A stretch of DNA of 64,000 nt from Ctenosaura bakeri. Taxonomy: Eukaryota; Chordata; Lepidosauria; Squamata; Iguanidae. The first letter of the stretch is position 1, and the number at the start of each line of letters is the position of its first letter. Both the position numbers and the translations under genes were made by a program. Below the pieces are notes generated by a model, which saw nothing but the letters and a program-made list of their open reading frames with translations, was not told the DNA's origin and did not search any database. The DNA is taken from NCBI GenBank assembly GCA_948474755.1, contig CAOLHI010000021.1:806001-870000 (forward strand), in the 5' to 3' direction. This document shows, piece by piece, positions 31,003 through 41,972 of this stretch.

Positions 31003-32322
31003 CTAGGAAGGTGGGGGGAAAATGATCTATATCAAGCCATTAAAAATGGTGACCATCAAAAATGTCACATTATCATATTGCTGCATGCCTGTGCTGGAGT
31101 GAAACACAGTGCAACGTCTTCATGTTGTGTGAAGGAGTAGAAAAGGTACCCATTTCACACTATCTAAGACTCATTATACTACAAAGCACAACTTGCCTTG
31201 GAAACTCAACGCATTTCCTAGGTTTGTAAGTTTTGGAGAAATAAAGTATGAGCAAAGCCATGAGTACCATGAGAATTTCTTAACTGCCTACAGTTGAAAA
31301 CACACAAACATATTTTAGTTGATGAAGGGTATAGAGAAATGCATATACGAAAAATGCATATCAAATACACACAAATTTTAAGGCAAAAAAGGGGAAAGAA
31401 ACACAGAAATTCCCTTGCAAATGGGGGGGACAAATTCTTGTAACTTAATGTGACCCAAAGATGGGGCAATAATGTATGTGGGATTTAGAAGAATGTAAAT
31501 AATTCCTGACTGAAAGATTTCCATGTCCTTACTGTGTGGGTTTTTTTATTAGACATATAAAAGAGAATAAAACATACACCAGATTTTTGGTACCAACTCT
31601 TGGCCTTAAGATATTAATTGTTAGTATTTTCTCTCATAGTCATACTTGATTTTAAACACATACACACATGCACACACAACATAAAACCCTGTTCATGCAG
31701 TTTTCTAGAAATGTTAATTTAGCAAAATCCCTTTTGTGCATCTACCAAGATGCTAAAAAGAAAAACATATTTCATACTATCTTTGGTGATTATTATTATC
31801 CCAGAGAATTCTCTGACTGAGAACCTTTGAAATCAATCTTTTTGGAAACCTTGTGATGCCAATTACCAACAGGCAAGTGCTCCCAGAATCAATCATGCCA
31901 GCTATTAGATGCCATGACTTCCTTGCAAATATGACTGGAGGTCTTGCATAGTTTCATTTCTCTTGGCAATCATTATCGCTGTATTAGAAGAATGGTTATT
32001 ACTTTTGCCATGGAATGCCAGCGTTACTGTTTCCAATCTGAAATGGTGATTAAATAAATCAAATAAATTACAGCTGAAAACTTTTTCATCGTGTCTATAG
32101 ATCAAGTTTTAATGACCAATGCAGATTTTTATTGAACTTTGCTTGTTTTTCACTTGGATTCTAACCATCAAGGGACAGCCATGACATGCATCAAGGTAAA
32201 GCAACCTGCTTTGGGCAGTACCTTGAGAGTAGATGAAAACAGGAATTGATGTCTAAATGATAGAAGAAGACTTCTTAAAGTCTTGGCCCCAGGGCAAATC
32301 TGATATATCAACTCATGGGCCT
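31003..32322. other. Mostly unique; TGCAT/AAATGC-rich part
   Basis: 31220-31460 is rich in AAATGCATAT and ACACAAACAT words like the degenerate repeat at 9700. 31850-32110 is complex and repeat-poor (CTTGGCAATCATTATCGCTG), a candidate conserved block. No gene seen. Confidence 0.4.
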
Positions 32323-32440
32323 AAATCCAATTGCTATTCCCAACTACAGTAGACCTATTAAATCAATTGAACTTAGGTATGTGTTGGCTTAACATGCAGG
32401 AGTTGATTCAGTAAGTCTTCTCTAGTTGGAAGCAGCAGCT
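32323..32440. repeat. Repeat R1, short copy
   Basis: GCCTAAATCCAATTGCTATT, CCAACTACAGTAGACC, TTGATTCAGTAAGTCT and CTCTAGTTGG, a short imperfect palindrome. Other R1 copies: 34411, 40230, 50850, 59640 and a weaker one at 30405. Confidence 0.6.
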
Positions 32441-32590
32441 GAATTTAAGTTAGAGTCACCCCAAGCACAGGGCTATCTGTCTCTTACAGTTACTTTCCTC
32501 TGGCTCCATTTCTGAAGGCACCCAGCACTTGATTGCCAATAGAGAAAGCAACATTCATTTCTTTATTTAAAATATTTATATCATATCTTT

Positions 32591-33071
32591 GGCCTTTTCC
32601 ACAGGACAGCAGCATCCCAGCATGGGGATGTGAGAGGAGCAGGACTTCAATAACACTTCTGCATGATGTCATCATGGTTCTACCCTTCTCGAGTTGCCAA
32701 CCAGGGCAATTGCGGGAGAGATCATTGACAGAGAAAGTCTATCAATGTACGGTCAGCTATGATGGAAGGCTTGAGCAATCAGGTTTCACTGACAGAGAAA
32801 GTTTGTCAATGACCCCTTATTTGTCAAGCCTTCCATCATAGCTGGCCATGCAGAAGGGCTGGAAGCACAATCACACATTTTCTTCCCCACTGCAGCTTGG
32901 GAAGAAGACCAGCTGCAGTGCAAAAGGAAGAAGCATGTCCTTCGCACTCCCTTCCACAGGCAGCCAGTTGCATGCAGAGGGGAGTGTTGGGGACATCCTC
33001 CCATCCCAGCAGAGGTGCTACTGGGATGATGCCCAGATGACAACAGAGCAAGATAAATTGAGGAAAGGGTC
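32591..33071. mobile_element. MITE-3 copy in a retroelement tail
   Basis: 481 bp, ends GGCCTTTTCCACAGGAC and GAGGAAAGGGTC, flanked by TTT on both sides. Left flank ATTTAAAATATTTATATCAT and right flank TTTGTGGCTGGCAATAGGCA look like a retroelement 3' end broken by the insertion. The interior repeats CACTGACAGAGAAAGTTTGT and TTGACAGAGAAAGTCTATCA around a TCAAGCCTTCCATCATAGCT / AGCTATGATGGAAGGCTTGA dyad. Confidence 0.85.
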
Positions 33072-33237
33072 TTTGTGGCTGGCAATAGGCAGTCAAAGTA
33101 GCTGAACACAACATTAAAGAAGTAGCACACCAAAAACATCATGGTAGGCACCCTGTTAGTGAGTTATGATAATTCAAGTCCAACTTTTGCCATTATAACC
33201 CACTTTTGGGGTCATTGTGAAGATCAGAATTCTGTTC

Positions 33238-33455
33238 TGATCATTGTGTTCTTGGCCTTCAAGTCATTTCCAACTTATGAAAACTCTACCTAATCCAGGG
33301 TTTTCTCAGCAAGATTTGTTCAGAGGTGACTTGCCTTGTCTTCCTCTGAAGCTGAGAGAATGTGACTTGCCCAATGCCACCCAGTGGGTTTCCATGATTT
33401 CCTAGTATCCTGTTCCAACACTCAAATCACTATACCACACTCGCTTTCATTCTGA
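33238..33455 (-). mobile_element. tRNA-headed SINE copy
   Basis: Minus strand, near full length: CTTCAAGTCATTTCCAACTT, AGGGTTTTCTCAGCAAGATT, GTCTTCCTCTGAAGCTGAGA, ACCCAGTGGGTTTCCATGAT, and the head CACTCAAATCACTATACCAC ACTCGC. Confidence 0.88.
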
Positions 33456-34405
33456 TTACACAATAACTAAGATTCACCCTCCAACTCGCTTTTTCATTGT
33501 GGTACCCATCTCAAAAAGGTTATTTCCACATTGGTAGTAGGCAAGCATCCAACTGTTGTTGTTGTTTTACTTGGATGCACTGTGACAGCAAACCCAGGGA
33601 CCTCCCAGAGATCCCTGAGGATGATGTTATTACGGGGTATCCAGAGAAAGTGAAATACCTGTACATGTCCTAGCTGCTCACCCTGTTCTCCACTGACATA
33701 GAAATGGCTTTCTTTGGGTGGGGAGCTTCCATTATGAAAAGATGGGTTGAAGGGGTTGCATAAGGAGACATATAATTGCTTCATGTCAGAGATATGCATT
33801 TGATCTCAATGAAAGATCTTAGCCCATATCCTTTTTCAAACGGCAATGATGGTTTATAAAACACCTGTGGAATGATGATGGTAAATATTCACTCATCAGG
33901 CCAAGGAAGGAACGAAGGAAGTAGGAGGAGGATGCAATGATAGTGACACAGAAAATGATATGATTTCAAAGGCTTCTCTTTGAAGCTTCTGTTGTGACCA
34001 TATAGGAACATAGCATACACAAATGAATGATATCTGACCACCAGTGCTAGGTAGGAACCATTGTTTTAGCTCCAGAGCAGGAGATATCTCCTGACCCAGG
34101 CAAATAAACAATCTGCAATTCTTGTCCCTTCCTGGCGGTGATGGAATGCTGATGAAGATTTCAGAAAGGAACAATGATGAGAAATGTCCATTATGCAGGC
34201 CTTAGACATTAAGGCTATTGAGGCTGTTTAGTGTGAAGTTTAGTTAGGTTGGTAGCAAAGCTAAACTGTTCTCCTCCAGTTCCACTTCTCTGTCAGACTC
34301 CTGTTAGAGTCATATACATGTATAAAATCATTTATACATGCGGCTATACTTTATTAGTTTGTCAGCACATAGGTAAGAGGAGTTCCACAAGTGGAACCAT
34401 TTCAC
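33456..34405. other. No gene or recognised repeat
   Basis: Moderately AT-rich. Frames of 60-100 codons on the minus strand have no recognisable domain. Confidence 0.4.
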
Positions 34406-34410
34406 ATGGG

Positions 34411-34800
34411 CCAAAACCCTATTCCTAGCCCCAACTAGATCAGAACCATCCAGTCAGCTGGATTTACCTAGCATTGACTCACCATTCAACAAGCAATTCA
34501 GTGCATCTGCTCTGGGTGAAGCTAACAAGCAGGACACCAGCCATATAGTTATGTATTCTTGGGCAGTCCATAAGTATTTATCAGCACCTCCAATGTACCA
34601 CTTTATTCACTGGGACTACAGAAATAGCCACTATTCATTTCCCATTGTCCAATGGAACAATAAGCAGACTCTGGGAGATACACAGTTGATTACACAATGC
34701 TGACAATCAACAGAAGGATGATGTAGCACAGTCACCAGGTAACTACATGGCTGTTGATTTAGACTTCACAGCCATGACGCAGGATCTTAGCCAGTGTGTA
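34411..34800. repeat. Repeat R1-long, copy 1
   Basis: About 390 bp aligning with 59640-60060 in the same orientation: CCCTATTCCTAGCCCCAACT, GTATTCTTGGGCAGTCCATA, CAATGTACCACTTTATTCACTGGGA, CCATTGTCCAATGGAACAAT, GATTTAGACTTCACAGCCAT, and GATCTTAGCCA at the end. The first 110 bases are the R1 palindrome; the rest is specific to these two copies. Confidence 0.65.
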
Positions 34801-34848
34801 TCTACACTATTTGGTTACAGCAGTTTGGTACTACATGATCTGTCTTTC

Positions 34849-35720
34849 TGTTACCATACCCTACCATCCCTCCTAGGAGATATGCAATTTTAATAAATTG
34901 GACTTATTAATGACCAGAGAACATTATCAGGGTCACATTGACCAGAAAACATGCTTGGGGTCATGCTGACTAGAGACATGTTTGGGGTCATGGATTGAAT
35001 TATGTGGAAAACCCCAACACTGATAGGTTTGTATTAATCCCTTTACTATGTCAGCTTCTTGACATTTTAGAATACAATAAAAGATGAACTACCCAGATTG
35101 GCGAGAAATCAGAGACCGTCCCTCGATTGTACCCTACAGAGATCTTCCCTATACACCCTTCCCGATAAAGCATTAAGAGATCGTCATGAGTCCCATCAAT
35201 GTTTTGTCACTCTGAGTTTAGCATGACCCCTTTTTCAGTCCCATGGGAAAGCCATTACAGCTTTGTTAACACATCCTTTCAGGGTGTGAAATAGGGTATA
35301 AAAACCCTACCTTTGACCCCAGTCGTTTGTAGAATGTTGGACGTAGTCCAGGCTGCGACTACTCTCTGTTACCCTAAAACACTGTCTGAGCCCCTTCACT
35401 GTGACCTCTTTCTTCACAACTGGTAAGTATCACCCTTTCTACCCATAATCCTCTTTCTATCCAACCTTTTTCACCTCATTTTCTGATTGCCTTGTATGGT
35501 TCTTAAGACTGTCTGATTTCTTGTATGTTTGTCAATTCAAATAAAATACTTTGTTTAACTTTAACCAGAGTCGTCTCTACAGTTAGTACTGGTATACACA
35601 GGTGAAAAGATCCTGTTCTTGCTCTCCTCTTGCAGACCTCTTTTGAAATATAATTCTCCCAAATTCTAAGGAGGTGCTGGAATTGTGGGTGGGCTCCAAT
35701 GTCACCCTCCAAAAAAAACA
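34849..35720 (+). mobile_element. LTR-A copy (plus strand)
   Basis: About 870 bp. Starts TGTTACC. Contains TATAAAAA near 35297, AATAAA at 35540, then U5: GTACTGGTATACACAGGTGA AAAGATCCTG, CTCTCCTCTTGCAGACCTCT, GTGGGCTCCAATGTCACCC, and an A-rich expanded end near 35705-35720. The end and target duplication are obscured by the A run. No viral genes follow. Confidence 0.72.
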
Positions 35721-35734
35721 AAAACACAAAAAAA

Positions 35735-35955
35735 CAAAACTGTACCACTCTGGCTCCAAGGTACCAAACCATTTAGTACTTTAAATGGTATTACCAGCAC
35801 CTTGAATTCAAACCAACCACCAAACCAATTCCTTTAAAACTGGTGTTATATGGTATCACTATGATGATCTAGTCAACAATCTACCCAGTACGTTTTGTCC
35901 TAGCTATAGTTTCTGAGTTGTCTTCCAGAGCAGCCCCATACAGAGCACATTGCAA
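35735..35955 (-). mobile_element. L2-like LINE scrap
   Basis: On the minus strand the text reads F-E-F-K-V-L-V-I-P-F-K-V-L-N-G-L-V-P near 35800-35750, the familiar L2 RT carboxyl segment, followed upstream by a stretch ending in GGGGCTGCTCTGGAAGACAA. CR1 begins directly to its right. Confidence 0.6.
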
Positions 35956-36785
35956 AAATGACCTGGATAGGTTGGAGAGCTGGGTCAGCTAACAAAATGA
36001 AATTCAACAGAGAGAAGTATAAGGTCCTACACTTGGGTAGAAAAAATGGAATCCACAAATATAGGATGGGGGACACGTGGCTGGGTAGCAGTATGTGTGA
36101 AAGGGATCTAGGAGTCTTTATAGACCACAAGCTGAACATGAGTCAGCAGTGTGATGCGGCAGCCAAGAAAGCCAATGCAATTCTTGGCTGCATCAATAGG
36201 GGTATGGTGTCTAGATTGAGGGAGGTACTGGTACCACTCTACTCTGCTTTGGTTAGACCCCATCTTGAATACTGTGTCCAGTTCTGGGCACCCCAGTTCA
36301 AGAGGGATATTGACAAGCTGGAGCAAGTCCAGAGGAGGGCGACCAAAATAGTGAGAGGCCTGGAAACCATGCCCTATGAGGATAGACTTAGAGAGCTGGG
36401 TATGTTTAGTCTGCAGAAGGGAAGGTTAAGAGGGGACATGATAGCCATGTTTAAATATTTGAAGGGATGCCACGTAGAGGAAGGAGAGGGCTTGTTTTCT
36501 GCTGCTCCAGAGACCGGGACAAGGAGCAATGGATTCAAGCTGCAGGAAAGGAGATTCCACCTGAACCTCAGGAAGAACTTCCTGACAGTCAGGGCTGTCC
36601 GGCAGTGGAAGATGCTGCCTCGGAGTGTAGTGGAATCTCCTTCCTTGGAGGTTTTTAAGCAGAGGCTGGATGGCCATCTGTTGGGAGTGCTTTGAGAGTG
36701 TTCCTGCATGGCAGGGGGTTGGACTGGATGGCCCCTGCGGTCTCTTCCAACTCTACATTTCTATGATTCTATGATTCTATGATCT
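35956..36785 (+). pseudogene. CR1 LINE ORF2 carboxyl end, best preserved copy
   Basis: Encodes the last part of the CR1 reverse transcriptase protein. From 35961 to 36695 one frame is open for 245 codons (E-R-D-L-G-V-F-I-D-H-K-L-N-M-S, then L-Y-S-A-L-V-R-P-H-L-E-Y-C-V-Q-F-W-A-P, L-E-Q-V-Q-R-R-A-T-K, G-D-M-I-A-M-F-K-Y-L-K-G-C-H, N-G-F-K-L-Q-E-R-R-F, S-L-E-V-F-K-Q-R-L-D-G-H-L). The first dozen codons are in the wrong frame: D-L-D-R-L-E-S-W-V-S is readable one frame over until about 35990, so there is one 2-base loss there. The 3' end has CTCTTCCAACTCTACATTTC then three ATTCTATG units. The catalytic RT core and endonuclease are missing; the annotated ATG is internal. Confidence 0.92.
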
Positions 36786-37745
36786 AATCCAGAAGTTAAC
36801 AGTTAACTGTTTACAGGAATCCTCCTGTCTCTAACCATTGGCAATGCTGCCGAATTGTAGTCTAACATCTACGGATTCAAGGATGGGAGACGCCGTGGAC
36901 ATTTTTCAAGAAATCTTGGCTGTATAAAGCAGCAAGTGGACCAAAATGTACTGTCATCCATTATTAGACTTGAACAAAAAACCTCTGCTTATAGCGCCTT
37001 CCCCACTAGTTGGTTTACTCTTGTGTAAGGCTCTCCTATTTATCAAATGCTTGGAGAAAGATGGTCCTGATTGTCATGCAGTATGTTTTCATTTCCTCTT
37101 TGAGTACTGTTAAAAAATAATTACAGGTACAAGGAAAATATTTTTTATTCCCACTCTTATGTTCAGCCACTCAGTAATTGTCAGTAATAGGGTAAATGTT
37201 AAAGAGTTCCACTAATGCAAATGCTATCCGGCTAAATTATTTGGAAGCTTTTCAGCAATGAAAAACCTATTAGCTCAAGATACAATTGTATTTCGGGGAT
37301 TTAAACTACAACAGTCTTGCCTTGAACTATTGCACAAAGGGATATTAATCGTGGCCTTTACCCATTAGCAGAATGCATCTTTGTTTTTTATGTATCATTA
37401 AAAAAAAAAGATCAAGGACAGCTCTATTAAGCCTGTTTGACCTTGCAGAAATTTACTTTGTTGTCGTGGTGCCAGTTTATAGATAATCAGTGGAAGCAGT
37501 AAATACGGAGGAATATTTTTTCCTTATCCATCATGCTGGAACTCAGAGCCAACCAATGAAACTTACTAGAATCGAGGACAGGATAAAAATATTTCCATAC
37601 CCAGTGTTTAAGAGCCCTTAACAATGGTGAGAAAATTAGAATTGGCGAAGAGCAAGGATTTTCCAAAATTTGCAAGTTTCTTTGTGTTTGGAGAAGAGAA
37701 GACTAGAGCTGGGGGGAAAATCCATGGGAGAAACCAAAACAAAGT
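36786..37745. other. Repeat-poor stretch; candidate conserved block
   Basis: No repeat core. 37130-37480 is complex and AT-rich, with CACTAATGCAAATGCTATCC, TTATTTGGAAGCTTTTCAGC and GATATTAATCGTGGCCTTTA. It could be conserved non-coding DNA. No exon signal. Confidence 0.4.
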
Positions 37746-37747
37746 TT

Positions 37748-37965
37748 GAGGTCTCTTCCAGATTGCACCTTTACAGCACTATGATTTCACTTTAACTGCC
37801 ATGGCTCAACCCTGTGGAACCCTAGGATTTGTAGTTTGGTGAAGTACTAAAGCTCCCAAGCAGACAATTCTCAATGCCTCATGAAACTACATATCCCAGG
37901 ATTCAAGAGGATGGAGCCATGGTAGTTAAAGAGGTATCAAAGTGCCATAATTATACAGTGAGTTT
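37748..37965. mobile_element. Palindromic MITE, TTTAACTGCC type
   Basis: About 215 bp. Left TTTACAGCACTATGATTTCA and CTTTAACTGCCATGGCTC; right GAGCCATGGTAGTTAAAGAG and GTATCAAAGTGCCATAAT. The center has CCTCATGAAACTACATATCC. Same type as 9950-10108 and familiar in squamates. Target duplication not resolved. Confidence 0.72.
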
Positions 37966-38599
37966 GAATCCATGTGTATATAACTGCTAAGTAATGAATA
38001 TGAGTTGTCATTTTTTAAATTCTATTTCTAAAATAGAATTTTTTTATTCTATTTTATTTTATTCTTTTCTATTTAACACCTAATGCACATCATAACACTC
38101 TCCATGCCAAAAGACAGAATGTAACAATTGAAATTTTCTCAGTAGAGATGGGGGGAAAATTCATTGAATCTTCGATGAATTTCAAATCACTTCTTAGGGA
38201 TGGACACAGCTTGAGGTTTAAAAGATTGTGTTGCAAGAGAAAAGAGAACTGACTGGTTTTCCATTATGATACATGCTAGAAATTTCATTTTATTCTTTTT
38301 CACTGGAACATTTTTAATTGTGTGGGAAACTATCTTGTGTCCTGACCCTGGAGCGTGGGAGACAAAACAAGCAAGCAAACATATGAAATAAACAAACTAG
38401 CAAACAACAAACAAACCAGAATTCCTGATCCACGAAAAACTCTTACCTCTCTGCCACCGTTGTGTCTCATCACAAGAGCCATCCAGCAGAGCTGTATAGA
38501 ACGGTCAAGGAGCTTCTGCATTCCGCCCCACAAGAGCAGAATGCAAATCACTTGACAGCCAGCTATGAAGTTTTGTAAGACACTTTGTAAACCAGAAGC
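37966..38599. other. AT-rich, no gene
   Basis: 38010-38080 is T/A-rich (TTTTATTCTATTTTATTTTA). No recognisable element or exon. Confidence 0.4.
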
Positions 38600-38800
38600 C
38601 TTATCACACCACTCATTTATGTCACATTATTCTGTTTGAATTCTGCTTCAGCCATTCAGCTGATTGCTGACACTCTCTATCACACCCTTTAAACATTTGT
38701 ATAGAAATGTTTCGAAAATACATGCTATTTGTAAGTTGTTGGCCGTCTCAATCCATATGGAGAGGCGGGATACAAATAAATAATTAAATAAAAAAATTGT
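38600..38800 (+). mobile_element. (TAAA)n-tailed retroelement 3' end
   Basis: Plus strand: TGTATAGAAATGTTTCG, AAAATACATGCTATTTGTAA GTTGTTGGCC, TCAATCCATATGGAGAGGCG GGATACAAATAAATAATTAA. Same element as at 3933 and 63788. The 5' limit is unclear. Confidence 0.6.
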
Positions 38801-38883
38801 GCTTTAGTAGTGGCATTTACACAGTTTGTTCATCTGCATTAAGGCATCCTTACAGATCCCTATACCCTGCCTCTTGTTTCTAT

Positions 38884-39715
38884 GGCCCTTTTCGCATGGC
38901 GCTTCTTAAGGGAAAGGGCCCCTTGAGCATCATGTAAGTGTGAGGAGTGGTCTGCATGACGCACGCACATTTACATGACACTCAAGGGCCGGACGCACAT
39001 GGATTTTTTCATTTTCAGCTTCAAGCCGAAAATGCTCCACGCTCACACATTGGTCCAGCACCCCACGTGCACTTATCTGGCTTGCGGTGCGTTGGGAGCC
39101 GGGCCGGTCACGCTTCCTGGCAGTGCAGGCTGGGAAAGGTCTCAGGCTGCACTGAGAAAGGAAGAGGCGCGACCAGGAAGGAGCTGCAGAGGCCAAGCAG
39201 CAGGGAAGCAGCAGGGAACCAGCAGCGTTCCTTCCAAGGCCCTTTTCACACAGCGTTTCTTAAGCGCAAGGGCCCCTTGAGCATTACATAAATGTGAGGA
39301 GTGGTCTGCATGACGCACTCACATTTATGCAACGCTCAAGAGTGTGACACGAACCGCTAACGCATTTTCTTATTTTCGGCTTCAAGCTGAAAATGCCAAG
39401 CAGTTGCGCAATGCTCGGGGCCGTGGAGCGCACTTACCTGCCATGTGCAGCCTCCTGAGCCGCACTGGTAGCACTTCCTGCCTCAGTGCTAGCCTTCGAC
39501 TCCCAGGAAGGGGCGGGGCACAGGCGGGCCGCTCACATGGCCAGCAAACAGCTGCGGCGCTGAAGCAGCAGGGACGCGACAGCCTTTCGCAAGAGGCTGC
39601 TTGAGCGACCCCTGTGCTCCAGCACTGAGAACAAGGAAGTTGTGGAAAGGGCCCGAGGCTTCCCACGTGAGAACCCCAACCCAGCAGCACGAAAGGATAA
39701 CGTGTGAAAAGGGCC
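38884..39715. mobile_element. MITE-2 copy with a second MITE-2 inside
   Basis: 832 bp overall, ends GGCCCTTTTCGCATGGCG and CGTGTGAAAAGGGCC, flanked by TAT on both sides. The left part (38884-39237) is a MITE-2 in reverse orientation; a second MITE-2 occupies 39238-39653, and the last 60 bases (39654-39715) belong to the outer element. Interior is CpG-rich. Confidence 0.85.
39238..39653. mobile_element. MITE-2 copy (inner, nested)
   Basis: 416 bp, ends GGCCCTTTTCACACAGCG and GTTGTGGAAAGGGCC, flanked by CAA and CGA (one change). Strongly similar to the copy at 14382 in reverse orientation: GTGAGGAGTGGTCTGCATGA, TTTCTTATTTTCGGCTTCAA, CACTTACCTGCCATGTGC, AAGAGGCTGCTTGAGCGACC. Confidence 0.88.
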
Positions 39716-41399
39716 TATGATTGGTTCCTATAGATGCAACATCACAATGCTATGATGCTACCACATCACAACACTATGAATCTATGACTGAAGAAAGTGC
39801 TATTGGATACCCACACCAAACTGCTTACCTAATTGTTGCATGTAAGGGGGTCATTAACAGACTATTTCCACTGTGACAAATAAGTACATTCTCAACAACT
39901 CTGCAATGTGACAAAATGCGATAGTGCCTGGAGAGCAGGCATGTTGTGCAATAAGACTGAGGCAAAAGCAGGACTAATGCATTGTTATAACAGTATACCA
40001 TCATGGTGTGATAAGTCTCAAAATCACTTGGATCTGTTCTGACTTGGGTGCTGTAGCTGATGCAGGCCTGGCGGATGTACCTTTGGCTCCAGCTTCTCCC
40101 ATGTTGTTGAATATATCTCAATTTGTGCAGCCTTCAGATGTAGACAGGACCTGTCACAGGATTCTATGATTGTAAGATCATCAACAAGTCAAGACTATGC
40201 TGCTTTTAATGCTTCCTGTTATCTCATCAGAAGCTAAATTCCCTCTTAGTCCTATCTAAAGAAGACCCATTGAATTCATTAGGCTTTATCTAACTGTTAA
40301 CTCTCCATGCAAACAATTGATTGAGTGGGTCTGCTTTAGTTGGGACTAATGAACAGGATGCCAGCCAATAATCAGTGACATTCTGCAACAGAATGCTCCA
40401 GCCTTCAGAAGCAGCAAAGTATTTCCATACATGGAAACTGATGCACGTAGACAGCCGAGGATGAGAAGAACTCTCTTTATCGTGTCTCTGGTCCATGGAA
40501 ATTTGTGTCATAAGGACACTGTTAGTCTTCATGGTACCACAATTCATTTCTTAGCAACATGCTAAGTATGCAAATCACAAAACAAAGTTGCAGAACATTT
40601 CTAAGGCTATCCTGTCCATTATAGTGTACAGTTTTAAATTCATTCTTTTGCTTTGGAGAGAGAAGGAGAAAATGCTTTAAAATGATGAAATATTGCTAAA
40701 AGGCATTTTAAAAAAAGCATCTTCTATTTTTAAAAAAATCCCATCCTTATTCCCTTTTCTTTCTGCTCTCTTTCAAGTCATTCTCAGCGGACTGAGACTC
40801 AGTCAGATCTGTCAAGCAGTCCTTGTCTTGAATTATTCCAGATTTGCTGCTGTACAGAAAAATGAATAACATTTTGATTTACAATTAAAATGTAAAACTA
40901 TATCAGACATATCTGACAGTCAGCAGTGAATTATGTGTGGCATGTCTCTTTTGATAGCTTTCAGTCTCATAGGCAAACATCTTCTTCCCCTCCCCATTTT
41001 TTGTGTGAGACCAATTGTTCTATACAGATTTTCAGGGGAAGGAAGTAACAGGGCTTATCATTTGAGGAAGGGCTGCAGCTCACTTGGTATGTAAAAGCGT
41101 AAGAGGGGGTCAAAGAGTCATCCAGTCTATCCTATGACCAGTAACAACTGGACTGAAAAAACAGTAGGAGTCTGAGGAGCCTTCAGTGGCCATGGACCTG
41201 AGTCATTCTGGACTCGTTGGTGGTCAGAACACAGTAGAGCACATCAAAGCAATGCTCCAGTTATGTTTGGCAGCTTCACTAAGACATGCAGAGGGGAGGG
41301 GGGTCAACTGATGTAGCCAGAAACAACCTTTAAGAAGAACCATGTGATTAACAGGTCCATCATGAAGGCACATCCTTTTTTGCTGGAGTGCTCCTTCAC
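39716..41399. other. Mostly unique; short R1 at 40230-40385
   Basis: 40230-40385 is an R1 copy (TTCCCTCTTAGTCC..AGAAGACCCATTGAATTCAT, GGGTCTGCTTTAGTTGGGAC). Elsewhere no recognised element or exon. Confidence 0.45.
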
Positions 41400-41915
41400 A
41401 TGGAATCTCCTCACCACTATATTCTGCACTAGTCAGGCCTCAACTGGAGTACAGCATTCAGTTCTGGGCACCTCATTTTAAGAAGGACATAGACAAGTCG
41501 GAGCAGGTTCAGAGACGGGTGGCAAGGATGAGAAGAGGTATGGAGGACAAAACATACAAGGAAAAGCTGAAGGAGCTGGGAACATTCAGTTTGGTGAAGA
41601 CAAGACTGAGGAGTGACATGACTGCACTCTTTAAATACCTCAAGGGCTGTCACAGAGAAGAGGGGGCAGGCCTCCAAAGAAGAGAGGGCAGGACCAGATC
41701 TAATGGCTTTAAGTTACAGGAAGATAGATTTCAACTGAACATTAGAAAGACCTTAATGACAGTAAGAGTGGTCGACCAATGGAAACAATTGAGTGCAGAG
41801 ATGGTGGGATCTCCTTCTCTGGACATCTACAAAAAGAGGCTGGACAGTTACCTGCCAGGGATTTTCTAGCTAGAGATCCTGCATTAAGCAGAGGATTGGA
41901 CTCAATGGCCCATTG
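41400..41915 (+). pseudogene. CR1 LINE ORF2 carboxyl end fragment
   Basis: Plus-strand CR1. The frame at 41519-41869 is open for 116 codons with K-E-L-G-T-F-S-L-V-K-T-R-L-R-S-D-M, A-L-F-K-Y-L-K-G-C-H, N-G-F-K-L-Q-E-D-R-F, S-L-D-I-Y-K-K-R-L-D-S-Y-L. Upstream 41420-41520 continues the homology in another frame (T-R-L-Q-L-E-Y-S-I-Q-F-W-A-P). More diverged than the copy at 35956, likely a different CR1 subfamily. Confidence 0.85.
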
Positions 41916-41972
41916 GCCCCTTTTCAGCAATGAGATAATTTGTAGGTATCTTTTACAGGCTTAATGCAACCA

